From NCBI GenBank assembly GCA_964534125.1, contig CAZHOJ010000008.1, positions 1 through 64,000 of the forward strand: a stretch of DNA of 64,000 nucleotides, in the 5' to 3' direction. The DNA is from 2-02-FULL-55-14 sp964534125 (lineage in GTDB: Bacteria > Bacteroidota > Ignavibacteria > UBA10030). The notes beneath the pieces are model-generated. The model was not told the DNA's origin, did not search any database, and saw only the letters and a program-made list of their open reading frames with translations. Shown here piece after piece: positions 42,691 through 51,537 of the stretch (position 1 is the first letter of the stretch; the number at the start of each line of letters is the position of its first letter). Both the position numbers and the translations under genes were made by a program.

Positions 42691-43305
42691 ATGATCCTCG
42701 CTCTCCTCAAAGGCATGGCGATCGGTTTCCTTCTCGCAGTTCCGGTGGGCCCCATCGGCATCCTCTGCATACGGCACACGCTCGCAGAAGGCCGGCGGAG
42801 CGCCATTTCCACCATGCTCGGGGCGGCCTCTGCGGACATGACGTACGGGGCCATCGCAGTGTTCGGCGTGAGCCTCGTTTCAACGTTCATTTCCGAGCAT
42901 TTTCAGGAGATACGACTCATCGGCGGCATCATCCTCATCATCCTCGGCATTCGCACCTTCCGCTCTCACTTCATAAACGGCAAGCGCACTATCACGCTCA
43001 ACATGCACGCCGGCAATTTCGTGTCGACATTCATTCTCACTCTTACAAATCCTCTGTCCCTTTTCGCCTTCGCTGCAGTATTTGCCGGAGTCGGAACGGT
43101 CGATGAGACATCCTCGACAATAACAGCCTTCTCTCTTGTTGCCGGCGTCTTCCTTGGATCCCTCCTCTGGTTCACATCTCTCGTGACCGCCACGTATACG
43201 TTCAGGGATTTTCTGACACGCAAGGGGCTCGATGTCATTAACAAGGTCGCCGGCATTCTCATCATGGCCGCCGGATCCTATGCGCTGATCAGTAGCTTCC
43301 TGTAG
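42691..43305 (+). CDS. LysE/RhtB-family amino-acid exporter
   Basis: A 204-residue inner-membrane exporter with six hydrophobic segments. The N-terminal AVPVGPIGILCIRHTLAEGRRS is the family signature, and TLTNPLSLFAFAAVFAG the second conserved helix. The substrate may be an amino acid or a related metabolite. It is 69 bases after the Cdd1 gene, in the same direction; a hairpin follows. Confidence 0.9.
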   Translation: MILALLKGMAIGFLLAVPVGPIGILCIRHTLAEGRRSAISTMLGAASADMTYGAIAVFGVSLVSTFISEHFQEIRLIGGIILIILGIRTFRSHFINGKRTITLNMHAGNFVSTFILTLTNPLSLFAFAAVFAGVGTVDETSSTITAFSLVAGVFLGSLLWFTSLVTATYTFRDFLTRKGLDVINKVAGILIMAAGSYALISSFL

Positions 43306-43372
43306 TCCGTTCCCGTTCCTATTCCCGCAACTCCCCCGTTCGCCCGCCTCTTATTTGTGGTGAATGCTCTTG

Positions 43373-43393
43373 CCTGTTCTTCTCAGGAACAGG
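43373..43393 (+). terminator. Possible terminator hairpin before the hydrogenase operon
   Basis: CCTGTTC and GAACAGG form a perfect 7-base stem with a 7-base loop. A T-run (GATTTTTCC) comes only 15 bases later, so this is a weak terminator or a leader structure. Confidence 0.4.
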
Positions 43394-43500
43394 TCCGCTC
43401 CCTCTGATTTTTCCTTCAAAGTGCCATCCGCTCCGGTACAGAAGTTGCCCATATCGGGGTGGTCACGGCTTTTTCACTCTTGAGAGATGTCCATCCTGCC

Positions 43501-44634
43501 ATGAACTTCCTCACAACTGAGAATCTCAACGCGCTCATCCATTCGCTTCATGCCAAGGGATATCGCGTCATCGGTCCGCGCAAGGAGGGAACCGCGATCG
43601 TGCCCGGCGACGTGAAGGACATCGCAGACCTTCCCGCAGGATGGAACGATGTGCAGTCACCCGGCCAGTACAGGGTCCGGCAGAATGAGAAGGCGGGGCC
43701 GTTCAGCCACACGGTCGGGCCGTTGAACTGGAAACGTTTCCTGTTCCGTCCCCAACGGACACTCATCCGGTCCAAACGCTCCGGGAAGGACCTTGCTTTC
43801 GAAATTGGCGATGATGTCCCCCAGCCACCGCTCGCATTCCTGGGTATCCGGCCCTGCGACCTTTCCGCGCTGGCGATCCTGGACAAGGTCTTCCTCGGTC
43901 CGGAGTATCAGGACCCGCAGTATGCCGAGGCCCGGAAGCGACTGTTCATCGTAGCGGCCAATTGCACGGAGCCGGGCGGAACGTGCTTCTGCGCATCGAT
44001 GGGGACCGGACCACGGGCGACTGCCGGCTACGACCTGTGCCTCACCGAGATCAGCAGCGGTTCAGGCATCGGATTTCTCTGCGACGCCGGTTCCGACCGC
44101 GGCAGGGGGGTCCTCCAAACGATCGGGAGTTCACCGGCAGAAGCATCGATGGAGCAGGAAGCAGACCGCTCGCTCGAGGCTGCGGCCGGCAGGATGGGCC
44201 GCTCGCTCGACACCGACGGGCTGAGCGAGTTCCTGATGAAGAGCTATGATGATCCGCGGTGGGAACAGACAGGCGACCGGTGCCTGACATGCGCAAACTG
44301 CACCATGGTATGCCCGACCTGTTTCTGTTCCACCATGGACGACCTTACGGACCTGTCCGGAGACGACGCCACCAGGCAGCGTCGATGGGATTCCTGTTTC
44401 ACGCTCGAGTTCTCCTACATCCATGGCGGGAGTGTCCGGCGGTCCGCATCCTCACGGTACCGGCAATGGCTCATGCACAAGCTCGGCACCTGGAAGGCGC
44501 AATTCGGGACGTTCGGGTGCGTCGGATGCGGCAGGTGCATCACGTGGTGCCCTGTCGGCATCGACATCACACACGAGATCGAAGCATTGCGGAAGCATTC
44601 ACACGTATCTCCACACGAGCACAACGGAGAATGA
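43501..44634 (+). CDS. hydB: Group 3b NiFe hydrogenase, beta (4Fe-4S) subunit
   Basis: A 377-residue iron-sulfur subunit of a cytoplasmic NAD(P)-linked hydrogenase (sulfhydrogenase type), passing electrons between the diaphorase and hydrogenase parts. Two 4Fe-4S motifs: Cys261, 264, 267, 271 (CLTCANCTMVC) and Cys340, 343, 346, 350 (CVGCGRCITWC). GIRPCDLSALAILDKVF near 116-131 is the family signature. First gene of the operon hydB-cNMP-hydG-hydD-hydA-protease. ATG 43501 chosen; the preceding frame has no homology. Confidence 0.93.
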   Translation: MNFLTTENLNALIHSLHAKGYRVIGPRKEGTAIVPGDVKDIADLPAGWNDVQSPGQYRVRQNEKAGPFSHTVGPLNWKRFLFRPQRTLIRSKRSGKDLAFEIGDDVPQPPLAFLGIRPCDLSALAILDKVFLGPEYQDPQYAEARKRLFIVAANCTEPGGTCFCASMGTGPRATAGYDLCLTEISSGSGIGFLCDAGSDRGRGVLQTIGSSPAEASMEQEADRSLEAAAGRMGRSLDTDGLSEFLMKSYDDPRWEQTGDRCLTCANCTMVCPTCFCSTMDDLTDLSGDDATRQRRWDSCFTLEFSYIHGGSVRRSASSRYRQWLMHKLGTWKAQFGTFGCVGCGRCITWCPVGIDITHEIEALRKHSHVSPHEHNGE

Positions 44635-44635
44635 T

Positions 44636-45103
44636 ATGGAGACCCTGAAACCAATCCTGAAGGGGCTGCCCGTGTTCGCGGGGCTGCCGGAAGAGTATTA
44701 CGACCTTCTCGTGGGGTGTGCGAAGAATGAGCGGGCGAAGGCGGGGACGTTCCTGTTCCGCGAGGACGAGGAAGCGACCAAGTTCTTCATCGTCCGTGAG
44801 GGGAGAGTGTCCATCGAGCTCCACATGCCCGGCCGGGGTCCGATGACGATCCAGACCATCTCCGAGGAGGAGGTCTTCGGCTGGTCGTGGGTCCTGCCGC
44901 CGTACACCTGGCACTTCGACGCCCGTGTGGTCGAGGACCTTCGGTTCGTCTCCTTCGACGCCGAGTGCCTGCGCAAGAAGTTCAGCGGAGATCCGGCCCT
45001 TGGGTTCGAGCTGCTGAAGCGATTCTCCAATATCATGTCGAAACGCATCGAGGCCCTAAGCCTCCAACTGATGGACGTCTATGGAGACCCTGCAAGCAAG
45101 TGA
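44636..45103 (+). CDS. Cyclic nucleotide-binding domain protein of the hydrogenase operon
   Basis: A 155-residue protein consisting of one cNMP-binding beta-barrel (residues about 10-125: GLPVFAGLPEEYYDLL, AGTFLFREDEEATKFFIVREGRVSIEL, EEEVFGWSWVLPPYTW) and a C-terminal helix (FSNIMSKRIEALSLQL). There is no DNA-binding domain. The ligand-contacting Arg of CRP-like proteins is not obvious (FGWSWVLPPY instead of FGE...RSA), so it may bind something else or nothing. One base after hydB, 23-base overlap with hydG, so it is likely a subunit or allosteric factor of the enzyme. Confidence 0.88.
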   Translation: METLKPILKGLPVFAGLPEEYYDLLVGCAKNERAKAGTFLFREDEEATKFFIVREGRVSIELHMPGRGPMTIQTISEEEVFGWSWVLPPYTWHFDARVVEDLRFVSFDAECLRKKFSGDPALGFELLKRFSNIMSKRIEALSLQLMDVYGDPASK

Positions 45104-45938
45104 GCGTCTGCGGACGGAGCCGATGGCTCCCCGGCCGTTCGCGATCCGTCGGGCATTCGACGAGACGCACGACACATTCACGATGGACCTCACCGCGGCT
45201 GATGGCGACGGTGACCTGACCTTCGCGCCCGGACAGTTCAACATGCTCTACGTCCACGGCGTGGGAGAGGTGCCGATCTCCATCAGCGGAGACCCCGACA
45301 GGCCCGAGATCATCACGCACACCACGCGTGCCGTCGGGACCGTGACCAGGGCGATGCGGAAACTCCGCCGGGGAGATGTTATCGGTGTGCGTGGGCCGTA
45401 CGGTGAGGGCTGGCCCGTGCGGCAGCAGGAGGGCCGGGATGTCGTTATCGTGGCGGGCGGCATCGGCCTGGCGCCGCTCCGACCGGCCGTCTATTCCATC
45501 CTTCGCCTCCGGAACGCCTACAAAAGGGTCGTCCTGCTGTACGGCACGCGGAGCCCCATCGACATCCTGTATCAGGACGAACTGGAGCAATGGCGCGGAC
45601 GGTTCGACATGGATGTCTATGTAACAGTCGATCGCGGCATGGACAAATGGCGCGGGAACGTCGGGTTCGTGTCGAACCTCATCGGCAAGGCCCCGTTCGA
45701 CCCGACGAACGCTGCTGCGCTGCTGTGCGGTCCCGAAGTGATGATGCGCGTGTGCGCAACGGAGCTCCTCAAGCGCGGCATCGCCGTCAACGACATCCAC
45801 GTCTCGCTGGAACGGAACATGAAGTGCGCGGTGGGATTCTGCGGACATTGCCAGCTCGGCCCATACTTTGTCTGCAAGGACGGACCCGTCTTCCCGTACC
45901 CCGCCGTCCGCGAGATCCTTTCACGCTGGGAGCTGTGA
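45081..45938 (+). CDS. hydG: Group 3b NiFe hydrogenase, gamma (FAD/NAD(P)) subunit
   Basis: A 285-residue diaphorase subunit of the ferredoxin-reductase family. FAD domain about 15-105 (FAPGQFNMLYVHGVGEVPISI), NAD(P) domain 110-230 (VIVAGGIGLAPLRPAVYSI, VLLYGTRSPIDILYQDEL), and a C-terminal 2Fe-2S site NMKCAVGFCGHCQLGPYFVCKDGPVF. This connects pyridine nucleotides with the Fe-S chain in HydB. Ends one base before the small-subunit start. Confidence 0.94.
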   Translation: METLQASERLRTEPMAPRPFAIRRAFDETHDTFTMDLTAADGDGDLTFAPGQFNMLYVHGVGEVPISISGDPDRPEIITHTTRAVGTVTRAMRKLRRGDVIGVRGPYGEGWPVRQQEGRDVVIVAGGIGLAPLRPAVYSILRLRNAYKRVVLLYGTRSPIDILYQDELEQWRGRFDMDVYVTVDRGMDKWRGNVGFVSNLIGKAPFDPTNAAALLCGPEVMMRVCATELLKRGIAVNDIHVSLERNMKCAVGFCGHCQLGPYFVCKDGPVFPYPAVREILSRWEL

Positions 45939-45939
45939 C

Positions 45940-46716
45940 ATGGCCCGAAAGAAACCGAAGATCGCTGTCTGGAAGTTCGCGTCCTGCGACGGATGCCAGC
46001 TGAGCCTGCTCGACTGCGAGGACGAGCTGCTGGCTGTGGTCGGCGAAGTGGAGATCGCCTATTTCCTCGAAGCCACGAGGGCGGTGAGCAAGGGACCGTA
46101 TGATATCTCGCTCGTCGAAGGTTCCATCACCACCCCGCACGACGCGGAACGTATCCACAAGGTGCGAAAGCTCTCGAAGAAGGTGGTCACCATCGGCGCC
46201 TGTGCCACTGCGGGCGGCATCCAGGCCCTGCGCAACTTCACCGACGTCCGCCAGTATATCCCGATGGTCTACGCCAATCCGGCGTACATCTCGACCCTCG
46301 CCAAGTCAACACCGATCGCAGACCACATCTTTGTGGACTTCGAGCTCCGCGGGTGCCCTATCAACAAGTACCAGCTGCTCGAGGTCCTGAACGCATACCT
46401 GAATGGCCGCGCGCCGGTCATTCCGTCGTACTCCGTGTGCATCGAATGCAAGCGAAACGGGATCACCTGCGTGGCCGTATCAGCAGGCGAACCATGCCTC
46501 GGTCCCGTCACACAGGCCGGATGCGGCGCACTCTGTCCGAGCTACACACGCGGATGTTTCGGATGCTACGGGCCGAAGGAGACCCCCAACACGAGCGCCC
46601 TCTCCGAGGCGTGGGGCAAAGGGGGCATGAAGAACGAAGAGATCATCAGACGGTTCCGCGGCTTCAACGCATACGCGGAATCGTTCCGGAAGGAAAGCGA
46701 AGCGCATGAGCGATAA
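45940..46716 (+). CDS. hydD: Group 3b NiFe hydrogenase, delta (small) subunit
   Basis: A 258-residue small subunit. The proximal cluster ligands are in FASCDGCQLSLLDCE, VTIGACATAGG, and FELRGCPINKYQLLEVL and CLGPVTQAGCGALCP near the middle and C-terminus. Group 3 features include the lack of a Tat signal and of a membrane anchor. ATG 45940 (MARKKPKIAVWKF) is the family-typical start. Overlaps hydA by 11 bases. Confidence 0.94.
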   Translation: MARKKPKIAVWKFASCDGCQLSLLDCEDELLAVVGEVEIAYFLEATRAVSKGPYDISLVEGSITTPHDAERIHKVRKLSKKVVTIGACATAGGIQALRNFTDVRQYIPMVYANPAYISTLAKSTPIADHIFVDFELRGCPINKYQLLEVLNAYLNGRAPVIPSYSVCIECKRNGITCVAVSAGEPCLGPVTQAGCGALCPSYTRGCFGCYGPKETPNTSALSEAWGKGGMKNEEIIRRFRGFNAYAESFRKESEAHER

Positions 46717-48130
46717 GAAGAAACAACGGTCGGTCCCGAAGCCGAAGGCGGCCGCACCACGAACGACGAAGCGGGCGCAAAAGACTCGCCGTCCAGCACC
46801 GCCGAAGACCGCACCCGCACGCACGGCCGCCGGGGCAACGAAGACCCTGAAGACCATCTCTGTCGGGGCCCTGGCCCGGGTGGAAGGCGAGGGGGGCATC
46901 CTCATCAAGATGAAGAACGGCAAGGTCCGCGATGTGAAGGTGGATATTTTCGAGCCGCCGCGGTTCTTCGAGGCCTTCCTGCGGGGACGGTCTCATGCAG
47001 AAGCGCCCGATATCACGGCTCGCATATGCGGCATCTGTCCTGTGGCCTATCAGATGAGCTCCACGCAGGCGATGGAGCAGGCCCTTGGTATCATCGTGCC
47101 CGGGCCGATCCGCGACCTCCGGCGCCTCCTCTATTGCGGCGAGTGGATCGAGAGTCACGTGCTCCATGCAGCGATGCTTCACTTGCCCGATTTCGTCGGG
47201 ATGCAGGACGCCATCCAGCTTGCCGGAGAAAAGCCGGAGCTCGTCCGGACAGCGCTTCGTATCAAGAAGATCGGCAACGACATCGTGAACGTCCTGGGCG
47301 GACGCGAGATCCATCCGATCAACGTGCGTGTCGGCGGATTCTATGCGATCCCTCCCAGGCACCGGTTCGAAGAACTGCTGGAGCCGCTCCAGTGGGCAAA
47401 GGAGGCGACCAAGGGCCTCATTCGCGCCACGGCCGCGCTCCCCTTCCGGCCGTTCGAACAGCCGTATGTGTTCGTATCCCTCCGTCATCCGACCGATTAC
47501 CCGATGGGCGAAGGGAACATCGTCTCCAGCACAGGACTGAACATCACCTCCCGTGTTTTTGAGGAGCACTTTCCGGAAGAGCATGTCCGACACTCGAACG
47601 CTCTCCACTCCGTCATGCAGGGCGTCGGCGCATACCATGTCGGCCCGCTCGCCCGCTTCAATCTGAACGCGGACCGGCTGACGCCGGCAGCGCGGGCGAT
47701 GGCAAAAGAGGTGAAGTGCATGCCGCCGGTGCGCAATCCTTTCAAGAGCATCATCGTACGCTCTCTCGAATCGCTCGTCGCCATCGAGGAAGCCATCCGC
47801 ATCATCACGAACCTGACGATGCCCGATGAACCGTTCGTGCCCTATAGCGTGCGCGAAGGCATCGGCACCGGGTGCACAGAAGCGCCCCGGGGCATCCTCT
47901 ACCACCGGTATACGCTCGACGAGCGGGGCCTCATCCGTACGGCGAAGATCATGCCCCCCACTGCGCAGAACCTCCGTACGATGGAGGACGATCTCCGGGC
48001 GTATGTGGAACAGTTCTCCGCACGGCAGAAGCTCGAAGATCTCACGTGGCAATGTGAGCACGTCGTACGGAACTACGACCCGTGCATCTCGTGTGCAACG
48101 CACTTCGTCCGCATGGAAGAGGTCCCATGA
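46706..48130 (+). CDS. hydA: Group 3b NiFe hydrogenase, alpha (large, catalytic) subunit
   Basis: A 474-residue subunit holding the NiFe site. Nickel/iron ligands: Cys108 and Cys111 in ARICGICPVAYQ, Cys460 and Cys463 in DPCISCATH. After His466 an eight-residue tail (FVRMEEVP) should be removed by the protease encoded next. The first 45 residues are an unusual Lys/Arg/Pro/Ala-rich extension, low in complexity. It reversibly oxidises H2 with NAD(P) and may reduce sulfur, as in Pyrococcus sulfhydrogenase. The stop overlaps the protease start (ATGA). Confidence 0.95.
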   Translation: MSDKKKQRSVPKPKAAAPRTTKRAQKTRRPAPPKTAPARTAAGATKTLKTISVGALARVEGEGGILIKMKNGKVRDVKVDIFEPPRFFEAFLRGRSHAEAPDITARICGICPVAYQMSSTQAMEQALGIIVPGPIRDLRRLLYCGEWIESHVLHAAMLHLPDFVGMQDAIQLAGEKPELVRTALRIKKIGNDIVNVLGGREIHPINVRVGGFYAIPPRHRFEELLEPLQWAKEATKGLIRATAALPFRPFEQPYVFVSLRHPTDYPMGEGNIVSSTGLNITSRVFEEHFPEEHVRHSNALHSVMQGVGAYHVGPLARFNLNADRLTPAARAMAKEVKCMPPVRNPFKSIIVRSLESLVAIEEAIRIITNLTMPDEPFVPYSVREGIGTGCTEAPRGILYHRYTLDERGLIRTAKIMPPTAQNLRTMEDDLRAYVEQFSARQKLEDLTWQCEHVVRNYDPCISCATHFVRMEEVP

Positions 48131-48612
48131 CACATGTCGTCGTCATCGGCGTCGGGACTGAGGACAGGGAGGATGATGCGATAGGATTATTCGCTGTGAG
48201 AGACCTGCAGGCGTTCAGGTGCCCCTGGGCTGATATCCGCGAATCACGAGGAGATGGTGCACGCATGCTGAGCCTGTGGGAAGGCTACGACGCCGCCATC
48301 ATCGTCGATGCCCTGCGTTCCTCCACACCGCCCGGAACGGTCCACCGCCTCGACCTTGCACACCATCCCCTTCCGTCTGGCTACCTCTGTGTCTCTTCCC
48401 ACCAATTCGGCGTGAACGAAGCGGTCGAAACAGCCCGTCAGTTGCAGATGCTGCCTGCGGATTGTGTTCTGTTCGGCGTGGAGATCGGGGATGTTCGGGT
48501 GGGGGCCCAATCCGTCCTGTATGATAACGTTCGGGTCCGGCTACAGATGTCACTCAAAGCCGAGCTGCAGCGCTGGGCTCCCGAACTGCATCCGTCGGGC
48601 TCGCTGCACTGA
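48127..48612 (+). CDS. Hydrogenase maturation protease
   Basis: A 161-residue HycI/HyaD-type endopeptidase that trims the large-subunit tail after nickel insertion. VIGVGTEDREDDAIGL contains the first acidic nickel ligand in the usual GxGNxxxxDDGxG context (here with T-E replacing the Asn), IIVDAL carries the second Asp, and SSHQFGVNEAV the His. Ends the hydrogenase operon; the metal-cofactor genes hypA-F are not in the window. Confidence 0.9.
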   Translation: MTHVVVIGVGTEDREDDAIGLFAVRDLQAFRCPWADIRESRGDGARMLSLWEGYDAAIIVDALRSSTPPGTVHRLDLAHHPLPSGYLCVSSHQFGVNEAVETARQLQMLPADCVLFGVEIGDVRVGAQSVLYDNVRVRLQMSLKAELQRWAPELHPSGSLH

Positions 48613-48654
48613 TCTTCTCCCTCTTTCCTGGTATGCTTGTCCGCCGCCAGGACC

Positions 48655-49821
48655 TTAGACCGCCTGCAGTTCCTGCCGTACCTCCCGCCCTCGAACCGCT
48701 GCAGCGATGAACTCTGCATCGACCGGACGCTGAAGGACATGGTCGATCCCAAGCCGGATGGCCGTATGGATGATGTCCTTGTCGTTGGTGTGAAGGGTCA
48801 GGAACACGGGCACATGACGAAGCGCAGGCAACAAACGTATCAGGCGGTACACCTCGAACCCATCCATCTCTTTGTCCTCGTACGTCATCGCGATGACGAT
48901 GGCCTTCGGGACCACATGGGCAAGAAGCTTGACCGCTCCCGGCCCGCTCGACGTGAGCATCGTGTTGTAGCCGTATTTCTTCAGCAGCCTCGTCATCGCC
49001 AGGGCGTGCTCCCTGTCGCTGTCAGCGATGACGATGCGGGCCCGTTCGGGCTTGTCCTTCCTGAGGGCCTGGACCTTCTTCTCGACAGCGACGCTCTCCT
49101 GCGGAGAGATGCCATACTTGTTCCGCATGAAGTCCAGGGTCTTCCGTTCATGCTCGGAGATGACGCCGTCGATCCAGGCGATCCGGAGCGCCTCCATATA
49201 GGCTTCGAGCTTCACGTCCTTCGAAAGGCGGTCATGGTCCTTGTCTGTGATGCCAAAGGACGACCGGACAGATACAAGGTGCTCCTCTTCCTCGGCTGTC
49301 AGCTTGCCGTCGAACCAGTACTCTCTGAGCAGCTCTTTATAGAAGATCACATCTCCCGTTTCATCCGTCCGTGCCGGTCCCTGCCGCACCTCGCCGGCTT
49401 GCCCTCCCTGCTGGTCCTGCCGTTCCCGCATCAGCTCCTCGATACGGTCTGAGTGAGCCCGTGCGTAGTAGTTGTTCGGGTCGATCTTATAGACCTTTGC
49501 TATCTCCTTGAGAGCAGCCTGGTAGTCTCCCTGCTCGATGAACTGTTCCGACGCCGACAAGAGCTTCGGAATGAGTTCCATCCGCTGGTCGAGCGACGAC
49601 TGTATCTCTTCCTCTGCGGACTTCCGAACCTCCTGCTGGCGGGTCCACTGTGCACGGACACGTTCGAGGTACGAACGGGCATACATATCCTTCGGGTCGA
49701 TCGCCAACGCCTGCTCCAGCTCGCGTATCGCGCGCTCCCAGAGCTTCTGCTTCGCCAGCCGGTCCGCCTCACGCAGGTGACGGGCCCAGGCTTCTTTCTT
49801 CGGACCAGTAAGTTGTGTCAT
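48655..49821 (-). CDS. TPR protein with C-terminal pseudo-receiver domain
   Basis: A 388-residue cytoplasmic protein. Residues 10-130 hold TPR-like helices (ADRLAKQKLWERAIRELEQALAIDP, ASEQFIEQGDYQAALKEIAKVYKIDP); 155-250 a helical TerB-like region with repeated acidic EEEE and DGVISEHER; 262-385 a response-regulator receiver fold. The receiver keeps one Asp pair (IADSD) but the phosphoacceptor position lies in IVIAMTYEDKEMDG without a clear Asp, and the conserved Lys is Arg (LQRPV), so it is probably not phosphorylated. Convergent with the hydrogenase operon. Confidence 0.82.
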   Translation of the reverse strand: MTQLTGPKKEAWARHLREADRLAKQKLWERAIRELEQALAIDPKDMYARSYLERVRAQWTRQQEVRKSAEEEIQSSLDQRMELIPKLLSASEQFIEQGDYQAALKEIAKVYKIDPNNYYARAHSDRIEELMRERQDQQGGQAGEVRQGPARTDETGDVIFYKELLREYWFDGKLTAEEEEHLVSVRSSFGITDKDHDRLSKDVKLEAYMEALRIAWIDGVISEHERKTLDFMRNKYGISPQESVAVEKKVQALRKDKPERARIVIADSDREHALAMTRLLKKYGYNTMLTSSGPGAVKLLAHVVPKAIVIAMTYEDKEMDGFEVYRLIRLLPALRHVPVFLTLHTNDKDIIHTAIRLGIDHVLQRPVDAEFIAAAVRGREVRQELQAV

Positions 49822-49858
49822 GCATTCCTCCGCTGTGCAACGCAGGTACTGATCACGC

Positions 49859-51523
49859 TCAGAATGTGAGCGTGGGATGCTTCAGGTGATGGCCTGAGGC
49901 ATCCTGGTATCGCTTCGCCACTGCAAGAAGTGTGCCTTCTTCGAAAAGCCCCCCGATGAACGATATGCTCACGGGCGTCCCATTCTCGGTAAATCCCATC
50001 GGAAGAACGATGCACGGATTGCCTGTGAGGTTCGTCATCAGCAACTGATCGCCGCCGAACGAGGGGGTCACAACGACATCGACCCTCTCGAACAGGTCCT
50101 GCGTCTTCTGCTGAAGCAGCGTTCGTGCCCTGTTCGCCTGCAGGTATTCGACGGCGGGAATGAACCGTGCCGCCCGGAACACGTTCGGCCACGCGTTCCG
50201 TATCTGACGCACAAGCAGGTCGTCCCGGTTCGAGCGTGTCAGATCATCGAAGGCAGCGGCAGCCTCAGCGGACAGGACAAAGGACAGGTCATTGACAGGG
50301 ATATCCGTCGGGAATTCCACGGGCACAAGGTCGTACCCGAGCGATGCCATCTCCGTCAGGACGGCATCGGCAAGGTTCTTGTTTGACTGCACGCTGTCGA
50401 ATGCGCTTTTGTAGTAGCCAACCCTGATCCGTTTGGGGGAGACCGAGGGATCGTATGCAAAGGGAACGCCTTTCACGGTCGACGGATCTGCAGCATCTGC
50501 CCCATGGATCGCCGCGAACACAAGCGCACAATCCTCAACAGTCCGACAGATCGGTCCAAGCTTGTCCATCGACCACGAAAGCGCCATCGCCCCGGCCCTG
50601 CTGACCCGGCCGAAGGTGGGACGCAGACCCGTGGTGCCGCAGCGGGTCGATGGGGATACGATAGATCCCCACGTTTCGGACCCGATGGAGAACGCGACAA
50701 GGCCAGCCGCCGTTGCCGACGCCGATCCGGCCGATGAGCCGCTCGATCCCTGCTCGAGGTTCCATGGATTCCGGGTCATGCCGCCGAACCAGACATCTCC
50801 CCACGCCAGCGCCCCTAATGTCAGCTTGGCGACGAGCACCGCACCGGCATTTTCGAGCTTCCGGATGACGGTCGCATCGTACGGAAGCACCTGGTCCTTG
50901 TACGGCGTCGCCCCCCACGTGGTCGGATAGTCTTTCTGTGCGAGAAGGTCCTTCGCCCCGTATGGGATGCCGTGCAGCGGACCGCGGTACCCGCCGCGCG
51001 AGATCTCCGCATCGGCACGCTTCGCCTGCGCAACGGCAAGCGACTCTGTGAGGGTGACGACGCACTCGAGCTTCGGGCCGTACGTCCTCAACCGTTCAAG
51101 ATACATCGTCGTCAGTTCGAGCGAGGTCACCTTCCGGGTCCGGATGAGCTCTGCAAGCTCGCCGACGGATGCGAATGCAAGGTCTTCAAGGTCTGCCGGA
51201 CGCCGGACCTTCCCGACACCGCTCGTGCGGACGTCGTCCTTCCCCTGCGGGAGCCGGAACCCCTCGGGCAGGGGATTGAACAGCACGGCGGGCACGACGT
51301 CGTTCCCGATCTGCATCGTCCGAAGGCTCTGGTAGCTGCTCAGGAATTCCTGGAGGTCGGGCTTGAGCGAATCGCGTTCTGTTTCCGTGAACTCGAGTCC
51401 TGCGATGCGCTCAGCGCTCGACACCTCCACGCCCCCTGGCTGACCGCCCACATACAGGCCGATGAAGAACGCGAGAAGACACAGAAGCTGGATGAACAGT
51501 ACGCGAGCGAGATTGATCTTCAT
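49859..51523 (-). CDS. Amidase-signature family hydrolase, exported or membrane-anchored
   Basis: A 554-residue amidase. An N-terminal hydrophobic segment (VLFIQLLCLLAFFIGLYVGG) anchors or exports it, unlike GatA. The Ser-cis-Ser-Lys triad is seen in IPYGAKDLLAQ (Lys), QGSSGSSAGSASA (first Ser) and SIGSETWGSIVSPS (nucleophile Ser). RPTFGRVSRAGAMALSWSMDKLGPICR completes the signature. Substrate unknown; peptide or aryl amides are common. It lies downstream of the EEP-like lipoprotein gene, 14 bases apart. Confidence 0.9.
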   Translation of the reverse strand: MKINLARVLFIQLLCLLAFFIGLYVGGQPGGVEVSSAERIAGLEFTETERDSLKPDLQEFLSSYQSLRTMQIGNDVVPAVLFNPLPEGFRLPQGKDDVRTSGVGKVRRPADLEDLAFASVGELAELIRTRKVTSLELTTMYLERLRTYGPKLECVVTLTESLAVAQAKRADAEISRGGYRGPLHGIPYGAKDLLAQKDYPTTWGATPYKDQVLPYDATVIRKLENAGAVLVAKLTLGALAWGDVWFGGMTRNPWNLEQGSSGSSAGSASATAAGLVAFSIGSETWGSIVSPSTRCGTTGLRPTFGRVSRAGAMALSWSMDKLGPICRTVEDCALVFAAIHGADAADPSTVKGVPFAYDPSVSPKRIRVGYYKSAFDSVQSNKNLADAVLTEMASLGYDLVPVEFPTDIPVNDLSFVLSAEAAAAFDDLTRSNRDDLLVRQIRNAWPNVFRAARFIPAVEYLQANRARTLLQQKTQDLFERVDVVVTPSFGGDQLLMTNLTGNPCIVLPMGFTENGTPVSISFIGGLFEEGTLLAVAKRYQDASGHHLKHPTLTF

Positions 51524-51537
51524 GATGATGGTCCGGC

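Noticed and set aside
46664..48133. A 489-codon open frame antisense to the hydrogenase large subunit gene
   Set aside because: It mirrors hydA almost exactly, has no recognisable domain and a shadow-type composition (His, Arg and Asp rich); the sense frame has all NiFe ligands.
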